Shown here: in pieces, positions 6,480-14,339 of the stretch
Layout of the letters: every line of letters begins with the position of its first letter
Position numbering within the stretch: position 1 is the stretch's first letter
Assembly: GCA_004297315.1 (NCBI GenBank)
Contig: SCTU01000263.1
Span: 1 to 16,877 of the forward strand
Reading direction: 5' to 3'
From: Dehalococcoidia bacterium
GTDB taxonomy: Bacteria > Chloroflexota > Dehalococcoidia > UBA2979
Length of the DNA stretch: 16,877 nucleotides
The notes under the pieces: generated by a model
Told to the model about the DNA's origin: nothing
Databases searched by the model: none
The model's input: only the letters and a program-made list of their open reading frames with translations
Made by a program: the position numbers and the translations under genes

Positions 6480-6481
6480 CT
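6463..6481 (-). terminator. Hairpin at the stop codon of the prepilin peptidase gene
   Basis: A perfect 7-bp stem AGGCGAC/GTCGCCT with loop CGTGA starts within the TAG stop (6480-6482) of the leftward gene. No U-tract follows, so it may act as an RNA 3'-end stabiliser or a weak terminator. Confidence 0.35.
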
Positions 6482-7133
6482 ACAAGGAGACGAGCAACGT
6501 TCCAAGCACGAGGTACGGCCCGTACGGGATTCGCGTGCGGCCACGCCCCCGATGTTGGACAAGGATTCCGAGACACACGACCGCGCACACGATCGCCCCG
6601 AAGGTGAGCGCGGGGAAGATCAACCCGGCGCCCGAAAATGCGCCGATGAGCGCCGCCAGTTTGACGTCGCCGGCGCCGAGCGCGCGCGGCACGACGATGT
6701 AGGGCACCAACATGACGCCGAAGCCCAGCAGCGCCCCGAGCGCGCTCGACGAGTAACCCCCCGCAGGCAGCCAGGGCGCCAGCAGAAGTGCGAGTGGGAT
6801 CGCCGGGTAGATCAGGCGGTTCGGCAGCAGATGGCGCTCGAAGTCGGTGGATGCGAGCGCCAGGAGGACGAGTGCCAGCGCCAGGGTGACGGCCAGTTCG
6901 GCGACGCCATCGGCGGCGGACCAGGCCAAGACAGTCAGAGTGGCGCTCGCGGTTGGCAGCAAGATCAGGCGGCGGCGGGGAGGCCACGACATGTCGCGCG
7001 ACGGGTGGTAGCGGTACGCATAGTCGAGAGCGACTGCGAGTATCAGACCTGTGCTCAGGCCAAGGCTGATGGCCATGAGGGCCTCAAGCCGGGCGTGAGC
7101 CAGCTCAGTGAGTGCCACTAGGGCGGCTGTCAC
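6480..7133 (-). CDS. Prepilin peptidase, A24 family (TadV/CpaA-like)
   Basis: This is an integral-membrane aspartyl protease that cuts the leader of Flp-type prepilins at the cytoplasmic face. Both catalytic aspartate motifs are present: ASTDFERHLLPNRLIYP (TDxxxxxxPN type) and GAGDVKLAALIG (GxGDxK). They sit in a multi-helix, Leu/Ala-rich protein. I place the start at GTG 7133 because it forms a four-base GTGA overlap with the stop of the vWA gene upstream (7130-7132), giving 217 aa. An ATG at 7076 with GAGG five bases upstream is a good alternative (198 aa), and an ATG at 7184 would overlap the neighbour by 55 bases. It is cotranscribed with the vWA gene and diverges from flp-tad, whose prepilins are its likely substrates. 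Confidence 0.93.
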   Translation of the reverse strand: MTAALVALTELAHARLEALMAISLGLSTGLILAVALDYAYRYHPSRDMSWPPRRRLILLPTASATLTVLAWSAADGVAELAVTLALALVLLALASTDFERHLLPNRLIYPAIPLALLLAPWLPAGGYSSSALGALLGFGVMLVPYIVVPRALGAGDVKLAALIGAFSGAGLIFPALTFGAIVCAVVCLGILVQHRGRGRTRIPYGPYLVLGTLLVSL

Positions 7134-8686
7134 CTGACCACACAGCGATCGTAACGGACCTGCAGTCTGCCGGCGCGGAAGCATTCGCCAGTGCGCAGCG
7201 CTCGGCCTTCAGCCGCCACGCGCTCCGTGCCGATGAAGAGCGGCTCGTCTCGAGGACGCACGTATAGGTTCCCCTTCCAAACACTGACATGAATATGAGA
7301 TCGCAGGAGATCGAGGTCTGAGCCCAGACCGTTCCGCAAGCCGCCCTCGTCAGGCGCCTGCTCTCGTTCCAGGTCTTCGGCTGTGAGGGCGATCAGGCGC
7401 GCTTCGGGATCGAGGATGGAAGTTGGCGCGACTCCGTCGCGCATGAGCAGGCGGTGGAAGGTCGAATGTGATGCGTTAGCACGCCGCCCTCGGATCAGCG
7501 CACCGATGAGGAGCGCGACCCCGACGCCGAGCACCGCCGCGAACGCCGCCGCGAACACGACTGGAGAACGCCACCCGTGCGTCAGCATCGACCCTGCCAC
7601 GGCCACCGGTTCGGGGGCTGTGGTGGCAACGGCGACCGCTACCGTTGCCATATGGAAGGTGAAGGTGACGTAGTCGATTGGGGTGATGGAGAAGTCGCTG
7701 TCCACAGCGTGCAACCGCAGCCGGAATGAGCCGTCTCCTGGCCGTGCCCGCTCGCCAAACGCAAGCTCGACCGACATCGTGGGGGAGAGGGTCGAATTCA
7801 AGGCAGAGAGCGACACCCCCTCGGGGCCCGAGAGCGACCACCCGACCCTGCGCCCAAAGGCATCGGAGAAGGCGCTCGTCAGCCGTACGTCCGCTTTGAC
7901 CGAAGTGCCTGGTTCGAGGCGTCCGAGTCGGAGGACCAGGGTGTCGATAGCGACCAATGGCCTCCGGTCTGGTGACGCGACCTGCACGCCCGCCGTTGCG
8001 AGCAGCCGGGTATCCTCGGCGCTCAGCAGCGATTTGACATCGTGATAAACGACCGAGAGCTGCGCGCCGGCCGCAGTTGCCCGGCCCATGAGCGCAGCCA
8101 GCCCGGCCACGCCCGTGGCCGCGTGAGGACCGGTGTCCTTGCCATCGGTATAGAGGACGAGCGTCTGGACGCGGGTTACCGCGGGCGTCTCGTCACGCCA
8201 GCGGGCGAGCTGGCCCAGCGCAAACTCCACCGACTCGTATATATACGTGCCTTGTCCATCCGTCGGGAGCGTGGCGATGTGGCCTCGCAGCTCATCGATG
8301 AATTCGCCATCGATCGCTCCCGGGTGTAGCGATTCACCGTCCGCGGGCGGATAGGCAAGCTGAAGGTCAGGGCCGCTATCGAAGGGGACCAGTGCGACGT
8401 TAGTCCCTGGTGCGAGGTGGTCGACCAGATCCCTGAGTGATTCAGAAACTGCGGGCCATACCGGGCCGCTGCCCTCGTCGCTCACCATGGACGTCGTCAC
8501 GTCGATGAGCACGAGGACGTCGTGCGTCACCTGCGGGGAGGTGTGAGCCTCGGCCGCGAATGTAGCCGACCCGGACCACGCCGCGCACAAGACGAGCGTC
8601 GCGAGCAGTAATGCAGCGAGCACGCGGCGGGTAGCGGTCAGTCGGAGCAACGGGGCCTCCAAGGGGCGCCGATCGCAGCGTCGCAT
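7130..8686 (-). CDS. Membrane-anchored von Willebrand factor A domain protein
   Basis: The predicted product is 518 aa. An Arg-flanked hydrophobic signal segment (about residues 20-45, RRVLAALLLATLVLC, with an AxA-like site before AEA) is followed by a vWA domain. That domain has the MIDAS motif D62-V-T-T-S66 (DxTxS, a variant of DxSxS), a GQGTYIY segment near T147, and YTDGKD at 179-184. An Ig-like beta region follows (about 250-345), then one membrane helix (about 375-398, FAAAFAAVLGVGVALLIGAL), RGRR, and a cytoplasmic tail of about 120 residues. The start at 8686 is preferred over upstream ATGs (8719, 9250) because translation from 9250 would run antisense through flp and only here does a signal peptide begin. 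It is coupled to the prepilin peptidase and divergent from flp. It is probably an envelope accessory of the tad pilus; the exact role is unknown. Confidence 0.85.
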   Translation of the reverse strand: MRRCDRRPLEAPLLRLTATRRVLAALLLATLVLCAAWSGSATFAAEAHTSPQVTHDVLVLIDVTTSMVSDEGSGPVWPAVSESLRDLVDHLAPGTNVALVPFDSGPDLQLAYPPADGESLHPGAIDGEFIDELRGHIATLPTDGQGTYIYESVEFALGQLARWRDETPAVTRVQTLVLYTDGKDTGPHAATGVAGLAALMGRATAAGAQLSVVYHDVKSLLSAEDTRLLATAGVQVASPDRRPLVAIDTLVLRLGRLEPGTSVKADVRLTSAFSDAFGRRVGWSLSGPEGVSLSALNSTLSPTMSVELAFGERARPGDGSFRLRLHAVDSDFSITPIDYVTFTFHMATVAVAVATTAPEPVAVAGSMLTHGWRSPVVFAAAFAAVLGVGVALLIGALIRGRRANASHSTFHRLLMRDGVAPTSILDPEARLIALTAEDLEREQAPDEGGLRNGLGSDLDLLRSHIHVSVWKGNLYVRPRDEPLFIGTERVAAEGRALRTGECFRAGRLQVRYDRCVVR

Positions 8687-8911
8687 TGGCACTCGACCGG
8701 GAGCAGGTGTTCCGAGCATCACAGGTGGAGGCCCCGCTCGCATCGGCCGGACGGCCACCCCCGTGTGGTGATCGCGAAATCGGCCGGATGCCGCCGAGCA
8801 AATCCGCCATGCGGCGAATGTTGGGCCGCGCGCCCCGCAGCATGCTTGACGAGCCCAACCCGGAAGGCTGCGAGGCACAACCTCGACAGCGCAACTCGCT
8901 AGGAGACTCTC
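8687..8911. promoter_or_regulatory. Divergent control region between vWA gene and flp
   Basis: This 225-base region lies between the leftward vWA/A24 genes and the rightward pilus operon, so it should hold both promoters. A direct repeat ATCGGCCGGA occurs at 8742-8751 and 8779-8788 (period 37). I could not identify a clear -35/-10 pair in either direction. Confidence 0.45.
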
Positions 8912-9130
8912 TTGTTCAACTTCATCAACCACCGGCTTATGACCATGGTGCAGTGTGTCGACGCGCGACGCTTCGAGGCGGAAGAGGACAGGCAGACGCT
9001 GGTCGAGTACGGCCTGATCATCGGCCTGCTCTCGATCGTGGCCATCGGCGCGATCACGTTCCTCGGCGGAACGATCACCGGCCTCTTCGAGGATGTCACC
9101 ACGGCCCTCGGTGGCACGGTCCCGGTCTAA
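8912..9130 (+). CDS. flp: Flp/Fap-type major pilin precursor
   Basis: The 72-residue product is the pilus subunit. It has a charged leader (CVDARRFEAEEDR), then QTLVEYGLIIGLLSIVAIGAITFLG, the hydrophobic polymerising helix with the class-defining Glu at mature position 5 and Tyr at 6. A short C-terminal segment follows. Translation starts at TTG (8912), supported by AGGAG seven bases upstream; no ATG gives as good a context. The residue before the predicted cleavage site is Arg (R27, AGG), whereas the family consensus is Gly. TadE and TadG here do have the Gly. It is the first gene of the rightward tad operon and is followed by a strong hairpin. Processing by the A24 peptidase at 6480-7133 is expected. 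Confidence 0.92.
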   Translation: MFNFINHRLMTMVQCVDARRFEAEEDRQTLVEYGLIIGLLSIVAIGAITFLGGTITGLFEDVTTALGGTVPV

Positions 9131-9154
9131 CCAACGCCGGCCCATCGGTACGGA

Positions 9155-9180
9155 AGGGGGCGCGCTTGCGGGCGCCCCCT
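9155..9180 (+). terminator. Hairpin between flp and tadE (attenuator-like)
   Basis: A perfect 9-bp GC-rich stem (AGGGGGCGC/GCGCCCCCT, 9155-9163 with 9172-9180) with an 8-base loop lies 24 bases after the flp stop. No T-run follows, so complete termination is not expected. The position suits partial termination or mRNA stabilisation that lets the pilin be made in excess of the assembly proteins. Confidence 0.55.
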
Positions 9181-9198
9181 CGGTGACAGGACGCTGCC

Positions 9199-9609
9199 AT
9201 GACTCTGCGAGATCCGCGTTCGCTCCGTCGGAGCGAACGCGGTCAGGCACTGGTTGAGACGGCGCTAGTGCTGCCCGTATTTCTCGTGCTTGTACTCGGC
9301 ATCGTCGATTTCGGCAACGCCTACCAGCAGTTCATTTCGGTCTCGGGCGCCGCGCGTGAGGGCGCCCGATTAGGAATCGCGGGAGCACCGGCGAGTGCGA
9401 TTACCGATCGAGCGAAGGCGGCTGCCCGCGAGCTCACGGTCGTCGTCCAGGTCACGAACGCATGTGGCACGGCCGGCACGCCGCTCCTGGTCCAGGTGGA
9501 ACGCGCCTACAAACCGATTACACCGCTCGGCCAGTTTGTCAGCGGCGTTGGTGATGGGTTCTCACTTCGCGCAACTGCGGACATGCGGCTGGAACAGACG
9601 GGATGCTAG
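9199..9609 (+). CDS. tadE: TadE-family pilus assembly protein
   Basis: TadE proteins are pseudopilin-like minor components processed by the prepilin peptidase. The 136-residue product has a basic leader ending RSERG, then QALVETALVLPVFLVLVLGIVDFGNAY. This gives a G15/Q16 cleavage site with Glu at mature position 5 and a hydrophobic helix. The conserved GAAREGARLG segment typical of TadE follows, then a roughly 80-residue extracytoplasmic domain with two Cys (in NACGT and QTGC). The ATG at 9199 has AGGAC upstream. Its 3' end overlaps the tadG start by seven bases, so the two are coupled. Confidence 0.92.
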   Translation: MTLRDPRSLRRSERGQALVETALVLPVFLVLVLGIVDFGNAYQQFISVSGAAREGARLGIAGAPASAITDRAKAAARELTVVVQVTNACGTAGTPLLVQVERAYKPITPLGQFVSGVGDGFSLRATADMRLEQTGC

Positions 9610-10709
9610 TGATGATGCGACGGTGGCTATTGAACCGCTTCGCCACCCTCCTCGGCCCACTTCGGCGGGATGAGCGGGGTCAGGTACTCGTGCTCGGCGC
9701 GTTGCTCGTCGTCCCGATGCTCGGGTTCGCCGGGCTCGCACTCGATGTCGGCGTGCTCGCGAATACGCGCTGGCAGATGCAGCATGCGGCGGACGCCGCG
9801 GCGCTGGCGGGCGTGCAGGAACTGCCTGGATGCGGTGGCGCCGCCATCGCCCGCGCGGAGGAGTGGGCTCGGCGGGGTGACCACGCGCCGTCTGCGGTCG
9901 CGGTGACGCTCGAGGGCTCTGGCTGCGACACGATCCGCGTGCAGCTGCGCGCCGACGTGCCTCTTTCGTTCATGCGGGTGTTCGGCATCGACGAGCGCAG
10001 CGTCTCCGCGGCGGCAAGCGCGCGGATTGCCAGCGTCACCAGCACCCGTCACTTCATGCCCTGGGGCCTGACCGTCAACAACAGCGACTGTCTTGTGGCG
10101 GGGAGTCCGCCGCAGCCACGAGTCGGAGCGACCTGCATCCTCAAGATTTCTGACGGCGCCGAGACGATCGGTGACCGCGGAGCACTGGACGTCGATGGCG
10201 GCGGCGGGGCCGGCTATCGCAATCAGATCGTGGACTCCAGCGCGGACCAGCCCTATGGCGTAGGCAGCAGCGTGCGCGCCTTGCCAGGCAACATGGTCGG
10301 ACCGACAGGCCAGGGCATCCACGATCGGCTGCTGGGGGAGCCGAGCTCGTTCGGCGGGGTGCCGTGCGATACCAACGGGAACGGCCGAGACGACTTTGAC
10401 GAGGTGTTCGTCGACCGCGGATCAACCAGCGGCCCGCGGTACGCGGTGCGCTACGCCTGCCAGAACAGCCCGCGGCTGATGACCGTGCCGGTCGTGGACC
10501 AGATCAAACCCCCGGACGCGTCGACGATCCTCGGCTGGGCCACCGTCTACTTCGATGGCTACGGTTGTGTCGACGGCAATGAGACGTGCAATGGCAAAGG
10601 CCACTGGGCGGTGACCGGACGCATCGTCGACGCCGTCTGGTCCGACCCCGACGGGACCACCGGCGTCTATCGAGCCGGGCAGCCTGCTGTCTGGTTCCTA
10701 GTTGAATAA
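9603..10709 (+). CDS. tadG: TadG-like pilus assembly protein with EF-hand-like loop
   Basis: The N-terminus has a basic leader and RRDERG, then QVLVLGALLVVPMLGFAGLALDVG and the segment LANTRWQMQHAADAAALAG, the Tad-type (TadE/TadG-like) signature of a prepilin-like anchor followed by a helix. Mature position 5 is Leu rather than Glu. The extracytoplasmic part (about 300 aa) has eight Cys (77, 108, 163, 178, 255, 286, 322, 329) and an acidic Ca-binding-like loop DTNGNGRDDFDE at 256-267. No clear vWA domain is seen; a separate vWA protein is encoded at 7130-8686. ATGs at 9603, 9612 and 9615 are possible starts; the first overlaps the tadE stop. A role in pilus assembly or adhesion is inferred from family and context. 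Confidence 0.87.
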   Translation: MLVMMRRWLLNRFATLLGPLRRDERGQVLVLGALLVVPMLGFAGLALDVGVLANTRWQMQHAADAAALAGVQELPGCGGAAIARAEEWARRGDHAPSAVAVTLEGSGCDTIRVQLRADVPLSFMRVFGIDERSVSAAASARIASVTSTRHFMPWGLTVNNSDCLVAGSPPQPRVGATCILKISDGAETIGDRGALDVDGGGGAGYRNQIVDSSADQPYGVGSSVRALPGNMVGPTGQGIHDRLLGEPSSFGGVPCDTNGNGRDDFDEVFVDRGSTSGPRYAVRYACQNSPRLMTVPVVDQIKPPDASTILGWATVYFDGYGCVDGNETCNGKGHWAVTGRIVDAVWSDPDGTTGVYRAGQPAVWFLVE

Positions 10710-10753
10710 CCAGACGCACCGTGTGAACAGGGACGGAAGTAAGGACAACTGCA

Positions 10754-11548
10754 ATGGGAACAACCATGGCTAGCGCGGGCAGCCACTCTCTGGGCCGTGG
10801 CAATCGCCGGACGAAGTTGCTGATGGCTGCATTCCTGGCGCTTGTCAGTGCGACGCTTGCGTTCGTCTTCCTGCAGCAGGGCGCCGCTTCATCGCACGCC
10901 GTGGTGCCAGGCAGCACCGTAGTGCTCACCGCCGCCCGGGAGATCGCGGCGCAGTCTACCATCCAGCCCGAGATGGTCGTACTGAAACGGATCCCGCTAG
11001 AAGCCGTGGTACAAGGCGGCTTTCGGGCGCCGGAGGAAGTTGTGGGGACGGTAGCCCGCTACCCGATCGGCACCGGTGAGCAGATCACAGCAGTGAAAGT
11101 GTCCCGTGGCCGACCGTTGACCGGGCTCACTGCGGCGATTCCGGACGGGCACCGTGCGATGGCGATCAGTTCATCAGCGGTGGTCACCGCCGGTGGCATG
11201 CTCCAGCCTGGCGACCGCGTAGACGTGCTCGCGGTCGTCACGGGCGGCATCGAGACAGCGGGGCATGCCGAACGAATCGGCGAAGCGCTCAGCGTCGTGC
11301 TGGTCGAGGACGCAGAGGTGCTGGCAGTCGCACAGCGCCTTATTGAACTCGCACTGCCGCCATTGTCGGGTGGTTCGAGCGAGCGTCTGGACCTCGTCGA
11401 TGCCAAGGCAGCGGCTGCTCCCTCTGCCGCCACAGTGACCCTCGCCCTGACGCCGCAAGAAGCACAGCGAGTCCTGCTCTACGAGCAGCGGGGCGTCATT
11501 CGGCTGATCGTGCGTCCGCCCACCGTGGCGACCGCGGGAGGACAGTAA
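10754..11548 (+). CDS. cpaB: Flp pilus assembly protein CpaB/RcpC
   Basis: The protein is 264 aa. An N-terminal membrane helix (about 22-41, LLMAAFLALVSATLAFVFL) anchors it, followed by a SAF domain (about 53-115, VVLTAAREIAAQSTIQPEM ... GTVARYPIGTGEQI) and the CpaB/RcpC core with the IPDGHRAMAI and GGMLQPGDRVDVLAVV motifs. In Gram-negative tad systems this protein works beside the secretin in the periplasm; no secretin is encoded here. The start at 10754 has AAGGA upstream; an ATG at 10766 is an alternative. Its stop and the next start overlap (TAATG at 11546-11550), indicating coupling with cpaE. Confidence 0.92.
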   Translation: MGTTMASAGSHSLGRGNRRTKLLMAAFLALVSATLAFVFLQQGAASSHAVVPGSTVVLTAAREIAAQSTIQPEMVVLKRIPLEAVVQGGFRAPEEVVGTVARYPIGTGEQITAVKVSRGRPLTGLTAAIPDGHRAMAISSSAVVTAGGMLQPGDRVDVLAVVTGGIETAGHAERIGEALSVVLVEDAEVLAVAQRLIELALPPLSGGSSERLDLVDAKAAAAPSAATVTLALTPQEAQRVLLYEQRGVIRLIVRPPTVATAGGQ

Positions 11549-12816
11549 TGCAACGGCACACAATGACCGCAGGAATGCAGGGCACATACATGCCGAGCGT
11601 CGGCGCCCCTCGTGTCGTCGTGCTTGACCCGGACCTGGGTCGGAGGGCTGCCGTGCGCGAGGCGCTGACAGCGGCGGGTTTCGCAAGTGCCGGCGAGGCC
11701 GGATATGGCGTTGAGGGGGCCAATCTTGTCCAGAAGACAGCGCCCGATGCCGTATTTGTGGCCCTCTATGATCAACCACAACGCGCGCTCCAGACCATCG
11801 AGTTGCTAAGCACGCGCCATGCGGCACCGCCGGTCCTCGCCTATGCGAAGACAACCGATGCGGGTTCTGTGCGTGCCGCGATGGGTGCTGGAGCGCGCGA
11901 CTACGTGGTCACCCCAGCATCTTCGGAGGAGCTCCATCGCTCCCTGCAACATGTGCTCGCGCAGGAGCGGCGGCGATGCACGACTGCTGGCGGGCCGGAG
12001 GCTGGAGCCGAGAGCCTCAGCCACGCAGGCGCGGTGATCACTGTGTTCGGCGCAAAGGGCGGAGTGGGCAAGACGACCGTGGCATGCAACCTCGCGGTTC
12101 GTCTTCGACAGGAGACGGGCCAGTCAGTCGTACTCATCGATCTCGACACCCGCTTCGGCGATGTGGCCTTGGCGCTGGATGTGCCTGTGGCGACGAGCCT
12201 TACGGAGGTCGCGAGAGACTTACCACACGTGTCCGGCGAGCAAATGCGCTCCTATCTGACGGAGCACTCGAGCGGTGTGATGCTGCTGGCCGCGCCGCCG
12301 AACCCCGCCGACTGGAGCGAGATCACGGTCGGGCATGTAGAGCAGGCGATCGCCCTGCTCGCGTCGGTCTGCGACTACGTGATCGTGGACACCCCAGGAA
12401 CGTTCAATGACGTGGTCGCGAGCGCCGTCGAGCACGCCGACACCGTGCTCGTCATTTCCAGCCTGGATGTGGTGAGCGTCAAGGACACCTGGCTTGCGCT
12501 CGAGATGCTGGGATCCTGGGGGGTACCCGCGGAGCGGCTAAAGCTCGTGACCAACCGCACCGCCCCCCACTGCGTGGTCAGCGAGGCGGATGTGACGGCG
12601 GCGCTACAACGCGCGCCACTCATGCAGATTCCGTACGACCGGGCAGTCTCGGCCGCATCAGCGGTCGGGCAGCCGGTCGTGCTCGCACAACCAAGCTCCG
12701 CGTTCAGCGAGTGCATCGGCGAGATGGCGCGCGCGCTCGCCGGCGTCGTCCCTGTCCGCCGCGCCAGATTATTCGGATTGTTTCCGCGTAGAAACAACAA
12801 GGAGGTGGGACGATGA
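11548..12816 (+). CDS. cpaE: CpaE/TadZ-like pilus localisation ATPase
   Basis: The protein is 422 aa. An N-terminal receiver-like domain (about 21-140) has VVVLDPDLGRR and GARDYVVTP, but in the place of the phosphoacceptor strand reads DAVFVALYD, so it is an atypical, probably unphosphorylated receiver. The C-terminal part is a ParA/MinD-type ATPase with deviant Walker A AKGGVGKTT (169-177), LIDLDTRFGDVAL, and DYVIVDTPG as the Walker B region. TadZ/CpaE proteins position the pilus machine at the membrane or pole. The start overlaps the cpaB stop by one base, and the 3' end overlaps cpaF by four (ATGA). Confidence 0.93.
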   Translation: MQRHTMTAGMQGTYMPSVGAPRVVVLDPDLGRRAAVREALTAAGFASAGEAGYGVEGANLVQKTAPDAVFVALYDQPQRALQTIELLSTRHAAPPVLAYAKTTDAGSVRAAMGAGARDYVVTPASSEELHRSLQHVLAQERRRCTTAGGPEAGAESLSHAGAVITVFGAKGGVGKTTVACNLAVRLRQETGQSVVLIDLDTRFGDVALALDVPVATSLTEVARDLPHVSGEQMRSYLTEHSSGVMLLAAPPNPADWSEITVGHVEQAIALLASVCDYVIVDTPGTFNDVVASAVEHADTVLVISSLDVVSVKDTWLALEMLGSWGVPAERLKLVTNRTAPHCVVSEADVTAALQRAPLMQIPYDRAVSAASAVGQPVVLAQPSSAFSECIGEMARALAGVVPVRRARLFGLFPRRNNKEVGR

Positions 12817-14339
12817 CGCAATTGACGGACCGACGACGCTTCGGGGTGAGTGCCGGCATGCACCGGCTGGCTGAACGCCCTATCAACCCGCCCGAACCAT
12901 TGGCAGAGCCTCGACGTAGTGCGTCCCCCACCCCGCCCAATATCGCGGGTGTGGTCGGGCTCGACGGGCCCGAGCCCCGACTGCCGCCGCCCGAGACACG
13001 GCCGGCGGCGGTGGCCTCGGTGCCGATAGCAGCGGTCTCGCCGCGCATTCGTCGCGTCCCTCACGAGGTTGAGGGCCTGAAGGGCCGTCTGCATCAGCGG
13101 TTGATCGCCGACCTCGACGTCGAACGCCTCGATGCCCTCGCTCCGGGGGAGGCGCGCGCTGCCGTCGATGGCGCCGTACGCAGCCTGCTCGCGCGGGAGG
13201 CTCCTGCGCTGAGCGGTGACGCAGGCGAAGACCTTGTGCGAGCGGTGACAAGTGAGGTGTTCGGCTACGGGCCGCTGGAGCCGCTGCTCGCCGACGCTTC
13301 CATCAGCGAGATCATGGTGAATGGTCCGGACCGTGTCTTCGTGGAGCGCAACGGCAAGCTGCAGCTGAGCGAGGTCCGCTTTCGCGACGCCGCGCACGTG
13401 TTGCACATCATTGACCGCATCGTCTCCCGCGTTGGCCGCCGCGTGGACGAGTCATCGCCCATGGTCGACGCGCGGCTCCCTGACGGCTCGCGCGTCAACG
13501 TAGTGGTTCCGCCCGTGACGCCAGACGACGCTCCGTCGATCACGATCCGTAAATTCAAGCAGGACAAGATGGGGCTGGCCGACCTGATCGCCTACGGCAG
13601 CATGACGACGGAACTGGCCGAATTCATTGCGGGATGCGTGCGTGGCAAGCTGAACGTGATCATCTCGGGTGGCACCGGAACCGGCAAGACGACACTGCTG
13701 AACGCTCTCTCCTCGGCGATCCCAGCAGATGAACGCGTTGTGACAATCGAGGATCCAAGAGAGCTGCGGCTCCAGCAGCAGCACGTGGTGACGCTCGAGG
13801 CGCGCCCGGCCAGCGTGAACGGAAAACATGAGGTTACCCAGCGCGACCTCGTTCGCAACGCACTGCGCATGCGTCCGGACCGGATCATCGTCGGCGAGGT
13901 GCGTGGGCCAGAGGCCTTCGACATGCTCCAGGCGATGAATACGGGGCACGACGGATCCATCAGCACGGTGCACGCGAACACGCCGCGCGATGCCTTAGCC
14001 CGTATCGAAAATATGGTGCTCATGGCGAACCTCGACCTGCCCGTGCGCGCCATTCGTGAGCAGGTGTCCTCCGCGGTCGATCTCATCGTGCAGGTGACGC
14101 GACACCCCGACGGGGGGCGGCGGATCACGTACGTCACGGAGGTGGCAGGGATGGAGGGGGACGCGATCACGCTTCAGGACGTCTTCGTCTTTGAGCAACA
14201 GGGCATTGACGGTAGTGGCAGGATCACCGGGCGGTTCACGCCTAGCGGCTTGCGACCAGGGTTCACCGAGAAGCTCGAGCAAAACGGTATCCATTTCGCC
14301 AGCAGCGTGTTCGGGATCGACCAGGAGTGGGGGAGATGA
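12813..14339 (+). CDS. cpaF: CpaF/TadA secretion ATPase of the tad pilus
   Basis: This is the hexameric cytoplasmic motor that powers pilin assembly (VirB11-like/GspE superfamily). The product has 508 residues. A Pro/Arg-rich N-terminal extension of about 80 residues is probably disordered. The CpaF N-domain follows (about 85-270, with FGYGPLEPLLADASISEIMVN). The RecA-like domain has Walker A GGTGTGKTT (286-294), an Asp box (TIEDPREL), Walker B (RIIVGEVRG, 357-365) and the His box (GSISTVHAN). All key motifs are intact. The ATG at 12813 is preceded by GGAGGTGGG and overlaps the cpaE stop. The end overlaps tadB. Confidence 0.96.
   Translation: MTQLTDRRRFGVSAGMHRLAERPINPPEPLAEPRRSASPTPPNIAGVVGLDGPEPRLPPPETRPAAVASVPIAAVSPRIRRVPHEVEGLKGRLHQRLIADLDVERLDALAPGEARAAVDGAVRSLLAREAPALSGDAGEDLVRAVTSEVFGYGPLEPLLADASISEIMVNGPDRVFVERNGKLQLSEVRFRDAAHVLHIIDRIVSRVGRRVDESSPMVDARLPDGSRVNVVVPPVTPDDAPSITIRKFKQDKMGLADLIAYGSMTTELAEFIAGCVRGKLNVIISGGTGTGKTTLLNALSSAIPADERVVTIEDPRELRLQQQHVVTLEARPASVNGKHEVTQRDLVRNALRMRPDRIIVGEVRGPEAFDMLQAMNTGHDGSISTVHANTPRDALARIENMVLMANLDLPVRAIREQVSSAVDLIVQVTRHPDGGRRITYVTEVAGMEGDAITLQDVFVFEQQGIDGSGRITGRFTPSGLRPGFTEKLEQNGIHFASSVFGIDQEWGR

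Noticed and set aside
8687..9250. N-terminal extension of the vWA protein to an ATG at 9250
   Set aside because: It would run antisense through the whole flp gene and the start of tadE, has low-complexity charged composition, and precedes a clear signal peptide that begins near 8686.
12375..13406. 343-codon minus-strand ORF
   Set aside because: Antisense to the cpaE/cpaF junction, no recognisable motifs, Arg/Ser-rich composition typical of a shadow frame.
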